Below are positions 12,665-24,666 of a DNA stretch of 64,000 nt, piece by piece (within the stretch, counting starts at the first letter, position 1; every line of letters starts with the position of its first letter). Origin of the DNA: Gymnothorax reevesii (lineage: Eukaryota > Chordata > Actinopteri > Anguilliformes > Muraenidae). The stretch is from positions 75,683,501 to 75,747,500 of the forward strand of contig CM056574.1 of assembly GCA_029721435.1 (NCBI GenBank), written 5' to 3'. The position numbers and the translations under genes were made by a program. The notes under the pieces are model-generated. The model saw only the letters and a list, made by a program, of their open reading frames with translations, ran no database searches and had not been told where the DNA came from.

Positions 12665-14858
12665 TATTATTATTATTATTCCTCCGACACTTCAAGGGCC
12701 TATTTCGCCCCTTTCCCAATAGTGAAAACGAGTCTAACTTTCCACAGACGTCCGGCCTCATCCGAAATTTGATATTTTTATGCGGTCATACAGGTTTGAC
12801 CCCAAATGCCGAAATAGCGCCCCCTAAACACGTTTCAAAATTCCCATAGGGAAATTCGGTTACTTTGTTGTAGGCAGACGAAATTTGGTAGTTATATGCT
12901 TTGTAAAAAGGCATGCAAAAAACTTCATTGGAGCCACACCCTAAACCCAACAGGAAGTCGGCCATTTTGATTTCAATTTTTGAATTTTAAAACGAACTCC
13001 TCCTAGGGATTTCGCCGAATCAACTTCAAATTTGGAAGAGATCATTGCAAGACCAAGCTAATCAAAAGTTGTGCTCTGCAGATCTGCAGCTCAAAGGGCG
13101 TGGCTGCTAGGGCGTGACAAATTTAAGTGACTTCAAGAAAAAATTTCACAATGCTCTCAAATCAAAACACTTGATTGTAGAAGCTTCAAACTAGCTGAAA
13201 ATGATGAGGGCGCCGACCTGAACATCTTGATATATTAACTTGCCACTTTGGTAATAGCGCCCTTCGGTGGTAACAGGAAGTGACCACTACTTACTTCCAC
13301 TTGTACTGATGACACATTGTTGTCCCCATCAAATTCATTCTACTTCTAAAACATGCAGAACAAGTTGATTAAGCCACTTTGTAAACCCTGTATAGCTACG
13401 AGTAATGGCGTTCCTGTGGCGAAGCGGAGACTTTGGATGCCTCGCCATGAAAATATGTTTAGGATTCCCAATGCTCTCACGCCCACATACTTGACTGTAG
13501 TAGCTTCAAACTTGCTGGACATGATCATTCTTTTGCCTTGAACATCCAGATACATTAAATTCCCGCGTTGGAAATAGCGCCCCCCTGTGGTAACAGGAAG
13601 TGACCAGTCATTACTTTCACTTGTACTGATGACACATAGTTGAACACACCAACCTCATTCCACTTCTATTACATGCAGAACAAATAGATGAACGTAGCAA
13701 ATGAATGCTGTGAAGCTACGCATAATGGCGTTCGTGTAGTGACGCGGCGACTTTCCATCCCTCGCCATGAAAATACGTTTGGGTTTTTGATGTCTTTAAA
13801 AAATTGTATCATCATAAAAATTGATTGACAGGTCGAGGTTGTCAAGCTCTCAAATCTGCTTGGGGCTTTGCCCATGAGAGCAGCAAAATGCTTCCATAGC
13901 GCCCCCTTGAAATTTTCAAAATCCCCTCACCATACGGGTTTTTTTGGGGTAAGAAGATGAAAATTGGTACACATGTGTATTTGGCCAAGTCGCACAAAAA
14001 AGTCTGCAGCATCATTTGTCTACTCCAAACAGGAAGTCGGCCATTTTGGTTTTAACGTATCATTTTTCCCTGATTTACACATATTGTATTTTAACGCACT
14101 CCTCCTAGAGATTTCATCCATTCAAAACCACATTTATCAATAAACATCGAAAGACCACGCTGATCAAAAATTGTGCTCAGCAGGTCTGTAGGTCAGTGGG
14201 CGTGGCTACTAACAGGAAGTGACCAGTTATTACTTTCACTTGTACTGATGACATATAGTTGAACCCATCAACTTTATTCCACCTGTACAACATGTAGAAG
14301 AAGTTGCTTGAACTACCTTACGAATGCTGTGATGCTTCGAGTAATGGCTTCCGTGTGGTGATGCGTTGACAATGGATCCCTCGCCATGAAAATACGTTTG
14401 GGTTTTTGATGTTCTTAATGAATTCGTTTCATCATGGAAATTGATATGCCGGTTAAGGGTGGCAAGCTCTCACATCTCTTTGGGGCTTTGCCTATGAGGG
14501 CTGCAAAATGCCTTGATAGCGCCCCCTTGAAATTTTCAGAAACCCCCACCCTCAGGGGTTTTTTTGGAGTAGAAAAATGAAAATTGGTACACATATGTAT
14601 TTGGCCAAATCGTAAAAAAAAGTCTCTGGCATCATTCGTCTACTCCAAACAGGAAGTCGGCCATTTTGATTTTAACGTGTCATTTTTGCCTGATTTCCAC
14701 ATTCTGTATTTTAACGCACTCCTCCTAGAGATTTCATCCGTTCAAAACCAGATTTAATACTAAACATTGAGAGACCATGCTGCACCCATCAGGATCTCAC
14801 CACAACCCCAACGTGCGCATGGGGGCGAGGGCCCGTTCAACGCTGCTTGCAGCTTTAA
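12665..14858 (+). repeat. Family B higher-order repeat, copy 1 of 3
   Basis: Starts with (ATT)n and the leader CCTCCGACA at 12681. The internal B units jump straight from GAGACCATGCTG into the tail (CACCCATCAGG, near 14780), skipping the pre-tail stretch of the full-length blocks. The tail hairpin is 14842-14853. The next copy's leader starts 2192 bp later. Confidence 0.85.
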
Positions 14859-17050
14859 TTATTATTATTATTCCTCCGACATTTCAAGGGCCAATTTCGC
14901 CCCTTTCCCAATAGTAAAAACGCGTCTAACTTTCCACAAACGTCTGGCCTCATCCAAAATTTGATATTTTTATGCGGTCATACAAGTTTGACCCCAAATG
15001 CTGAACTAGCGCCCCCTAAACACGTTTCAAAATTCCCATAGGGAAATTTGGTTACTTTATCGTAGGCAGAAGAAATTTGGTAGTCATATAATTTGTAACA
15101 AGGCATACAAAAAACTTCATTGGACGCATGCCCTAAACCCAACAGGAAGTCGGCCATTTTGATATGAATTTTTGAATTTTAAAACGAACTCCTCCTAGGG
15201 ATTTCGCCAAATCAACTTCAAATTTGGTAGAGATCATTGTGACACCAAGGTGATCAAAAGTTGTGCTCTGCAGATCTGCAGGTCAAAGGACGTGGCTGCT
15301 AGGGCGTGACAAATTTTCGTGACTTGAGGAAAAAATTTCCCAACGCTCTCACATCCAAACACTTGATTTTAGAAGCTTCAAACTTGCTGAAAATGATGAG
15401 GGCACCACCCTGAACATTGTAATATATCAACTTTCCACTTTGCTAATAGCGCCCCCCGGTGGTAACAGGAAGTGACCACTCGTTACTTCCACTTGTACTG
15501 ATGACACATTGTTGAACTCATCAACTTCATTCTACTTCTGGAACATGCAGAACAAGTTGTTGAAGCTACTTTGTAAACGCTGTATAGCTACGAGTAATGG
15601 CGTCCGTGTGGCGAAGCGGCGACTTTGGATGCCTCGCCATGAAAATATGTTTGGGATTCCCAATGCTCTCACGCCCACATACTTGACTGTAGTAGCTTCA
15701 AACTTGTTGGACATAATCATTGCTCTGTCCTGAACGTCTAATTGCATTAAATTTCCACTCTGCTACTAGCGCCCCCCTGTGGTAACAGGAAGTGACCAGT
15801 TATTACTTTCACTTGTACTGAGGACACATACTTAATCAAATCAACCTCATTCCACTTATATTACATGCAGAACAAATTGGTGAAGCTACCTAATGAATAA
15901 TATAAAGCTATGCTTAATGGCGTCTGTGTAATGACGCAGCGACTTTCCATTTCTCGCCATGAAAATACGTTTGGGTCTTTGATGTCTTTAATAAACTTGT
16001 ATCATCATAAAAATTGATAGACAGGTCAAGGGTGGCAAGCTCTCACATGTGATTGAGGCTTTGCCGATGAGGGCTGCAAAATGCCTCGATAGCGCCCCCT
16101 TGAAATTTTCAAAAACCCCTCCCCATAGGAGTTTTTTTGAAGTAGGGAGATGAAAATTGGTACACATGTGTATTTGGCCAAGACGCACAAAAAACTTTCC
16201 AGCATTATTTGTCTACTCCAAACAGGAAGTCGGCCATTTTGGTTTTAACATGTCATTTTTGCCTGATTTCCACATATTGTATTTTAACGCACTCCTCCTA
16301 GAGATTTCATCCATTCAAAACCAGATTTATTAAAAAACATTGAGTGACCATGCTGATCAAAAGTTGTGCTCTGCAGGTCTGTAGGTCAGTGGGCGTGGCT
16401 ACTAACAGGAAGTGACCAGTTATTACTTTCACTTGTACTGATGACACATGGTTGAACCCATCAACTTTATTCCCCCTGTACAACATGTAGAAGAAGTTGC
16501 TTGAACTACTTTACGAATGCTGTGATATTTCGAGTAATGGCGTCCGTGTGCCAATTCGGTGACAATGGATCCCTCGCCATGAAAATACGTTTGGGTATTT
16601 GATGTTCTTAATGAATTCATATCATCATGGAAATTGATATGTCAGTCAAGGGTGGTGAGCTCTAACATCTGATTGGGGCAATGCCCATGAAGGCAGCAAA
16701 ATGCCTCGATCGCGCCCCCTTGGAATTTTGAAAAACCCCTCCCCATAGGGGTTTTTTTGGAGTAGAAAGATGAAAATCGGTACACATATGTATTTGGCCA
16801 AAACGCAAAAACAAGTCTCTGGCATCATTCGTCTACTCCAAACAGGAAGCCTGCCATTTTGATTTTAATGTGTCATTTTTACCTGATTTACACATATTGT
16901 ATTTTAACGCACTCCTCCTTCAGATTTCATCCATTCTAAACCAGATTTATTACTAAACATTGACAGACCATGCTGCACCCATCAGGATCTCACCACAACC
17001 CCAACGTGCGCATGGGGGCGAGGGCCCGTTCAACGCTGCTTGCAGCTTTA
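14859..17050 (+). repeat. Family B higher-order repeat, copy 2 of 3
   Basis: The leader CCTCCGACA is at 14873. The same shortened junction to the tail lies near 16975, and the tail hairpin is 17035-17046. The shared junction shows that copies 1-3 descend from one deleted block that was amplified in tandem. Confidence 0.85.
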
Positions 17051-19126
17051 AATATTATTATTATTCCTCCGACATTTCAAGGTCCAATTTCGCCCCTTTC
17101 CCAATGGTGAAAACGCGTTTAATTTTCCACAGACGTCCGGACTCATCCAAAATTTGATATTTTTGTGCGGTCGCACAGGTTTGACCCCAAATGCCGAAAT
17201 AGCGCCCCCTAAACACGTTTCAAAATTCCCATAGGGAAATTCGGTTACTTTGTTGTAGGCAGACGAAATTTGGTAGTTATATGTTTTGTAACAAGGCATA
17301 CAAAAAACTTCATTGGAGCCACATCCTAAACCCAACAGGAAGTCGGCCAGTTTGATTTGAATTTCTGAATTTTAAAACGAACTCCTCCAAGGGATTTCGC
17401 CGGATCGACTTCAAATTTGGTAGAGATCATTGTGAGACCAAGCTGATCAAAAGTTGTGCTCTGCAGATCTGCAGGTCAAAGGGCGTGGCTGGTAGGGCGT
17501 GACAAATTTTAGTGACTTGAGGAAAAAATTTCACAATACTCTCACATCCAAACACTTGATTTTAGAAGCTTCAAACTTGCTAACAATGACGAGGGTGCCG
17601 CCCTGAACGTCCTGATATATTAACTTCCCACTTTGCTAATAGCACCCCTCGGTGGTAACAGGAAGTGACCACTCGTTACTTCCACTGGTACTGATGACAC
17701 AATGTTGAACCCATCAACTTCATTCTACTTCTAAAAGATGCAGAACAAGTTGCTGAAGCTACATTATGAACGCTGTGTAGCTACGAGTAATGGCGTCCGT
17801 GTGGCAAAGCGGCGACTTTGGATCCCTCGCCATGAAAATACGTTTGGGATTCCCAATGCTCTCATGCCCACATCCTTGACTGTAGTAGCTTCAAACTTGC
17901 TGGACATGATCATTGCTCCGCCCTGTACATCCAGATACATTAAATTCCCACTTTGGAACTAGCGCCCCCCTGTGGTAACAGGAAGTGACCAGTTATAATG
18001 GCGTCCATGTAGTGATGCGGCGACTTTCCATCCCTCGCCATGAAAATACGTTTGGGTTTTTGATGTCTTTAATAAACTTGTATCATCATAAAAATTGATT
18101 CACAGGTCAAGGGTGTCAAGCTCTCACATCTGATTGGGGCTTTGCCCATGACAGCAGCAAAATGCCTCGATAGCACCCCCTTGAAATTTTCAAAAACCCC
18201 TCCCCATAGGGGTTTTTTTGGGGTAGGAAGATGAAAATTGGTACACGTGTATTTCGCCAAGTCGACAAAAAAATCTCTGGCATCATTGGTGTACTCCAAA
18301 CAGGAAGTCGGCCATTTTGATTTTAACGTGTCATTATTCCCTGATTTCCACATATTGTATTTTAACGCAATCCTCCTAGAGATTTCATCCATTCAAAACC
18401 AGATTTATCAATACACATCGAAAGACCATCCTGATCAAAAGTTGTGCTCTGCAGGTCTGTCGGTCAGTGGGCGCGGCTACTAACAGGAAGTGACCAGTTT
18501 TTACTTTCACTTGTACTGATGACATATAGTTGAACCCATCAACTTTATTCCCCCTGTACAACATGTCGAAAAAGTTGCTTGAACTACTTTACGAATGCTG
18601 TGATGTTGAGTAATGGCTTCCGTGTGGCGATGCGGTGACAATGGATCCCTCGCCATGAAAATACGTTTGGGTTTTTGATGTTCTTAATGAATTCGTATCA
18701 TCATGGAAATTGAAATGCCGGTTAAGGGTGGCAAGCTCTCACATCTGATTGGGGCTTTGCCCATAAGGGCTACAAAATGCCTCGATAGCGTCCCCTTGAA
18801 ATTTTCAAAAACCCCTACCCTTAGGGGTTTTTTTGGAGTAGAAAGATGAAAATTTAGACACATATGTATTTGGCCAAAACGCAAAAAAAAGTCTCTGGCA
18901 ACATTCGTCTACTCGAAACAGGAAGTCGGCCATTTTGATTTTAACGTGTCATTTTTGCCTGATTTCCACATATTGTATTTTAATGCACTCCTCCTAGAGA
19001 TTTCATCCATTCAAAACCAGATTTATGACTAAACATTGAGAGACCATGCTGCACCCATCAGGATCTCACCACAATCCCAACGTGCGCATGGGGGCGAGGG
19101 CCCGTTCAACGCTGCTTGCAGCTTTA
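17051..19126 (+). repeat. Family B higher-order repeat, copy 3 of 3 (internally deleted)
   Basis: The leader is at 17066, 2193 bp after copy 2. This copy lacks a segment near 17993, where AGTGACCAGTTAT is joined to AATGGCGTCC, so it is shorter (about 2.07 kb). It has the same shortened tail junction (near 19045) and a tail hairpin at 19111-19122. Confidence 0.85.
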
Positions 19127-19139
19127 ATTATTATTATTA

Positions 19140-19190
19140 GGGCCCGAGCACCGACCGGTGCGAGGAACCTATTGTTTTTGATGGGATTTT
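19140..19190 (+). repeat. Header module H3 (CACCG-type hairpin)
   Basis: GGGCCCGA, then the stem GCACCG-AC-CGGTGC, then GAGGAACCTATTG. It sits after (TTA)4 and leads into an imperfect TTC tract and a family A block. Confidence 0.8.
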
Positions 19191-21973
19191 TAATATTCTT
19201 CTTCTTCTTCTTCCTCTTCTTTTTATTCTACTGCGAGAACGCATTTTTGAGGGCTTTGCCATGCTCGAAAACTCACAAAAATTTGCCCACACGTCAGTCG
19301 TGGTGAAAATTGCAAAATATTATTATTTTTGTGCTTGGATATGCCCTGGTGGCTCTATAGCGCTACCAAACACGCTGCCATTTTGGAACGCACTTGCTGG
19401 GATTCTAATGAAATTTTATAGGGTCATAGTAGTCATCATAAATTTTTTTGTCAATTTTTTTGAAATTTTTTTGCCCTACAGGAAGTGAGCTATGAGCCAT
19501 TTCCTGCGTTTTTTCAGATTTTACGAACACATTTTTGAGGGCCTTATCATACTCGAAAACAGACCAAACTTGGCTTATTGAATAAAAATATTAAGTTCTT
19601 TGATTCCATATCTCATTTGACAGTGGCTGAGACATGGTAGCTCTATAGCGCCCTCTAATACATAATTGCATTTTTGAGGGCATCAGCATGCTCAAAAACT
19701 CACAAAACTTTGCAAACATTTTAAGCTGGTCATACTCTTTACTAAAATATAGGGCTTTCAGATGGATGTGGCAAAATTGCATTACAGCGCCACCTAGAAA
19801 ATTTCAATGAAGCAGCCCTCGCAGCGTGTTTAACCTACATGTACAAAATTCGGTGGACATGTGTACTATACCAAGACCTAAAAAAAAGTCTCTTGGTGCC
19901 ATGACCTAGACTCAACAGGAAGTCCGCCATTTTGAATTGAATTTGCAAATTTTTTAAATTTTTTGCCATTCACAGACGTCGTACTTTAACGAACTCCTCC
20001 GAGAGATTTTATCCGATCAACTTAAAATTTTGCATTTGACATCTGAAGACCTTGTCGATGTTAAATTGCGAAGCTTTTTTGGAATTATTGAACTTTGTAT
20101 CCGTGGCGTTGCGGCGAATTTCGATGTTCCGCCATGCAACAGGAAGTTGGTTTTACGCGCACATGCTTTGTGAAATTTGCGCGAAACTTCACAGGCTTGA
20201 TTACATTGTCCAAAATTAAGAAAATATAGCGTGCACATTCACTCAACTGAGGTGCAGGACAACAAGAAAATCAGCAAAGAAATAAATGGCAACGTCCGCA
20301 CAAAAAGACAATGCTCCCCAAAAAATTTATTCTGTCAACGTTTCGATCACAAAGTGATCTTCGTCAGGATGTGACGAAGATCACTTTGTGATCGAAACGT
20401 TGACAGATTGATTACATTGTCCGCCTAGGTATAAATATATGCTAATATTAGATCGGGAGTGGTCAGGTGGCTCCACAGCGCCCTCTAGATACGGCCATGT
20501 TAGGATAAAAGTGCTTGAATGTTCATGAAGTTTTGTGTGATCATTGCATTTGTCATTGCAGGCAATGACTAATTTTTTGGCCGAACCGGAAGTGAGTTTT
20601 GAGCTATTTCCTGCGTTTTTTCAAATTTTACGAACGCACGTTTGAAAGCCTTAGAATACTCCAAAGCTTGCAAAACCTCGCACAAATTATAATTGTCTTT
20701 TTCTCTTCAATGTCATTTATTAATTGGAGCCTAATGTGGCATAATGGCTCTATAGCGCCCCCAATCAGATTTATAAAAGAATTGCCTTTTTGAGGGTCTC
20801 AACATGTTCGAAAACTCAAATTTTGTAAATGTATAAGGACCATCATTCATAATACTCTGATAAAAAGCTTACATATTGGCATGGCAAAAATGTCATTATA
20901 GTGCCCCCTGTAAAATTTCAAATAAGCAGCCCTCGCAGCCCGGTAAACCGACATGTATAGAATTCGGTAGAGATATGGAATATGACGAGACCTAAAAAAA
21001 AGTCTCTCGGTGCCATGACCTAGACTCAACAGGAAGTCCGCCATTTTTAATTGAAATGGCAACTTTTTTGGATTGTTGGCCATTCACAGGTGTCGTACTT
21101 TAACGAACTCCTCCTAGAGATTTCATCCGATCAACTTGAATTTTCGCTATTAGTATCTAAAGACGTTGCTGCTGTTAAATTGCGAAGCTTTTCTGGATTA
21201 ATTGAATTTTATATCCGTAGCGTTGCGGCGAATTTCGATGTCCCGCCATTAAACAGGAAGTTGGGTTTACTCCCACATACTTCATGGGTTTTCCCTGAAA
21301 CTTTCCAAGCTTTATAAAATTGTCCTCCCAAGTATAAATATATGCTAATATTAGATCAGGAGTGGCCAGATGGCTCCACAGCGCCCTCTAGATACGGCCA
21401 TGTTAAGATAAAAGTGCTTGAATGTTCATGAAATTTGGTGTGATCATTGCATTAGTCATTCCGGGCAATGGCTAATTTTTTTGGCCAAACAGGAAGTGAG
21501 GGATGAGCTATTTCCTGCGTTTTTCCAAATTTCACGAACACACGTTTGAAGGCCTTAGAATACTCCAAAGCTTGCAAAACCTAGCACAATTTATTATTGT
21601 CTTATTCTCTTCAATGTCATCCATCAATTGGCACTAAATGTGGCATAATGGCTCTATAGCGCCCCCAATTTGATTTATTAAAGAATTGCTTCTTTGCAGG
21701 TCTAAACATGCTGGAAAATTAACAAAAATCAACACACTCATGGAGTTCGGTAATACAATTACTATGTTGTAGATTTTATGCACAGGCATATCAAAATGGT
21801 ACCATAGCACCCTCTAGAAAACTTTTGCACTCCCCTCAGGAAACCACATTGTACGCGGTCCAGCAGTGTCCAATGGCTGTGAATGGACGCCTGCACCCAT
21901 CAAGATCTTGCTGCCACCCCAACGTGCACGAAGGGCGCGAGGGCTCTTTCAACGCTGCTTGCAGCTTTAATTA
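19191..21973 (+). repeat. Family A block interrupted by a Penelope-like fragment
   Basis: Family A units begin at the leader GCATTTTTGAGGGCTTTGCC (19230). AGGAAGTGAGC anchors are near 19482, 20588 and 21489; the first spacing is lengthened by the 196-bp insertion at 20212-20407 and its 15-bp target duplication. The tail hairpin is 21954-21965. No gene seen. Confidence 0.85.
20212..20407. mobile_element. Penelope-like retroelement fragment with a 77-bp palindrome
   Basis: A 196-bp insertion in a family A unit is flanked by a perfect 15-bp direct repeat, TTGATTACATTGTCC, at 20197-20211 and 20408-20422. Its right end, 20331-20407, is a near-perfect inverted repeat with arms of about 36 bp around a short loop at 20369. 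The minus strand of the left arm reads CTGACGA, a six-base stem GATCAC-TTT-GTGATC, then GAAACG. That resembles a hammerhead ribozyme core with one extra A. Hammerhead motifs in the terminal repeats of Penelope-like elements are established; assigning this fragment to that group is inference. No reverse transcriptase remains. Confidence 0.6.
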
Positions 21974-22020
21974 GGGCCCGAGCACCGAAGGTGCGAGGAA
22001 CCTATTGTATTTGTTTTTGA
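21974..22020 (+). repeat. Header module H4 (CACC-type hairpin)
   Basis: GGGCCCGA, then GCACC-GAA-GGTGC, then GAGGAACCTATTG. It is joined to the preceding tail by TTTAATTA with no other spacer and is followed by (TTC)n and a family A block. Confidence 0.8.
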
Positions 22021-24666
22021 TGGGATTTTTATTATTCTTCTTCTTCTTCTTCTTGGACATGCCCTGGTGGCTCTATAGCGCCACCAAACACGCGGCCTTT
22101 TTGGAACGCACTTGCTCGGATTCTAATGAAATTTTATAGGGTCATAGTAGTCATCATAAATTTTTCTGTCAATTTTTTTGAAATTTTTTTGCCACACAGG
22201 AAGTGAGCTATGAGCCATTTCCTGCGTTTTTTCAGATTTTACGAACACATTTTTGAGGGCCTTATCATACTCGAAAACACACCAAACTTGACTTATTGAC
22301 TAAAAATATTAAGTTCTTTGATTCGATATCTCATTTGGCAGTGGGTGAGACATGGTAGCTCTATAGCACCCCCTAATACATAATTGCATTTTTGAAGGCA
22401 TCAGCATGCTCGAAAACTCACAAAACTTTGCAAACATATTAAGCTGGTCATACTCTTTACTAAAATATAGGGTTTACAGATGAAAGTGGCAAAATTGCAT
22501 TCCATCGCCACCTAGAAAATTTCAATGAAGCAGCCCTCGCAGCGTGTTTAACCTACATGTACAAAATTCGGTAAACGTGTACTATGCCAAGACCTAAAAA
22601 AAAGTGTCTTGGTGCCATCACCGAGACCCAACAGGAAGTCCGCCATTTTTAATTGAATTTGCAAATATTTTACATTTTTTGCCATTCACAGGCGTCGTAC
22701 TTTAACGAACTCTTCCTAGAGATTTTATCTGATCAACTTAAAATTTTGCGTCTGACATCTAAAGACCTTATTGATGTTAAATTGCGAAGCTTTTTTGGAT
22801 TCATCGAACTTTGTATCCGTGGCGTTGCGGCGAATTTCGATATTCCGCCATGAGACAGGAAGTTGGTTTTATGCGCGTATGCTTTGTTAAATTTGCCCGA
22901 AACTTTACAGGCTTAATAAGAGTCGACTTCCAAATATACCTATATGTTGATATTGGATTGGGTGTGGTCAGGTGGCTCCACAGCGCCCTCTTGACACGGC
23001 CATGTCCAGTTAAAAGTGCTTGAATATTCAATAAATTTAGTCTGATCATTACATTTGTTTTTTTGGGCTATGCTTATTTTTTTGATATTTTTCGGCCAAA
23101 CAGGAAGTGAGCTATGAGCCATTTCCTGCGTTATTTCAAATTTTACGAACACGCGTTTGACGGCTTTAGCATACTCAAAAACTTGCAAACCTATGCAAAA
23201 ATTAGAATTGTCTGATTGTCTTCAATTTGAGACAGAAATTGGCAGTATATGTGACATAATGGCTCTATAGCGCCCCCAATCAGATTTTTAAAAGAATTGC
23301 CCTTTTGAGGGTCTCAGCATGCTCAAAAACTCACAAAATTTTGTACCATTCTAAAAACCATCATTCCTATTACACTGATAAAAAAATACATTTCGAGTTG
23401 GCAAAAATGGCATTATAGCGCCCCCTGGAAAATTTCAAATAAGCAGCCCTCGTATCGTGGTTGACCTGCATGTATGAAATTCGGTGGCCATGTGGAATAT
23501 CCTGACACCTCAAAAAAAGTCTCTTGGTGCCATGACCTAGACCAAACAGGAAGTTCGCCATTTTTAATTGAAATTTCAACTTTTTTAGATTTTTCGCCAT
23601 TCGCAGGTGTCGTACATTAACGAACTCCTCCTAGAGATTTTATCCGATCAACTTTTGGTGAATAATATCTAAAGACGTTCCCAATATTAAATTGCGAAAC
23701 TTTTTTGGATTTATCAAACGATGTATCCGTGGCATTGCAGCGAATTTCGATGTCCTGCCATGAAACAGGAAGTTGATTTTTCTCCCACATACTTCATGGG
23801 ATTTGCCTGAAACTTTCCAGGCTTGATAAAATTGTCCTCCCAAGTATAAGTATATGCTAATATTACATCGGGAGTGGCCAAGAGGCTCCACAGCGCCCTC
23901 TAGACACGACCATGTTAAGATAAAAGTGCTTGAATGTTCATGAAATTTGGTCAGATCATTGCATTTGTAATGCCGAGTTATGGTTATTTTTTTGAAATTT
24001 TTTGGCCAAACAGGAAGAGAGGTATGAGCCATTTCCTGCGTTTTTCCAAATTTTACGAACACACGTTTAAAGGCCTTCCGATCATCCAAAACTTGCAAAA
24101 TAAAGCGCAAAATGTCAGTGTCTTATGATCTTCAGCTTGATGTCCCAATTGGCACTTAATGTGCCACAATGGCTCTATAGCGCCCCCTGATTATTTTTGC
24201 AAAAGAATTGCCCTTTTGAGGGTCTCAACATGATTGAAAATTTACAGAAATCAACACATTTGTGGAGCCTGGTATTACGATTACTCTGGGAGAGGTTTTG
24301 CACACAGGTATTTCAATATGGTATCATTGCACCCTATAGAAATTTTCAGCAAAAAGGTTCTCAGAGTTCAGTTAACCTGCATGAACAAAATTTGGGTGGA
24401 GACATGAAACGTGCCAAGACTTGTAAAAAAATTACATAGTGCCGTTACCCAAACCCAACAGGAAGTGCATTATTTTGAATTAAAATTTCAATTTTTTTTC
24501 ATGAACAGGTGTTATACTTTTAGATGCTCCACCTATTGATTTCAGGAATGGTGTTTGCACTCCACTCAGGAAAACATATTGTGTGCAGTCTACCAGTGTC
24601 CAGTGGCTGTTGACGGGTGCATTTGACCAGTCACATCTCGCCACCACCCCAACGTGCACGAGGGGT
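22021..24666 (+). repeat. Family A block cut off inside its tail
   Basis: Units with the AGGAAGTGAGC-type anchor near 22198, 23099 and 24009 (spacings about 901 and 910). The block runs into a tail (CCACCCCAACGTGCACGAGG at about 24645) but breaks off before the tail hairpin, where Gmr1-like sequence begins. No gene seen. Confidence 0.85.

Noticed and set aside
5711..18884. Minus-strand frames of 60-108 codons in family B
   Set aside because: Same reasoning: they recur with the unit, are broken in most copies, and span the C4/G4 hairpin and T-runs.
20331..20407. A bacterial-type terminator or a microRNA precursor at the palindrome
   Set aside because: The flanking 15-bp duplication and hammerhead-like layout fit a retroelement terminus better; there is no T-run after the stem.
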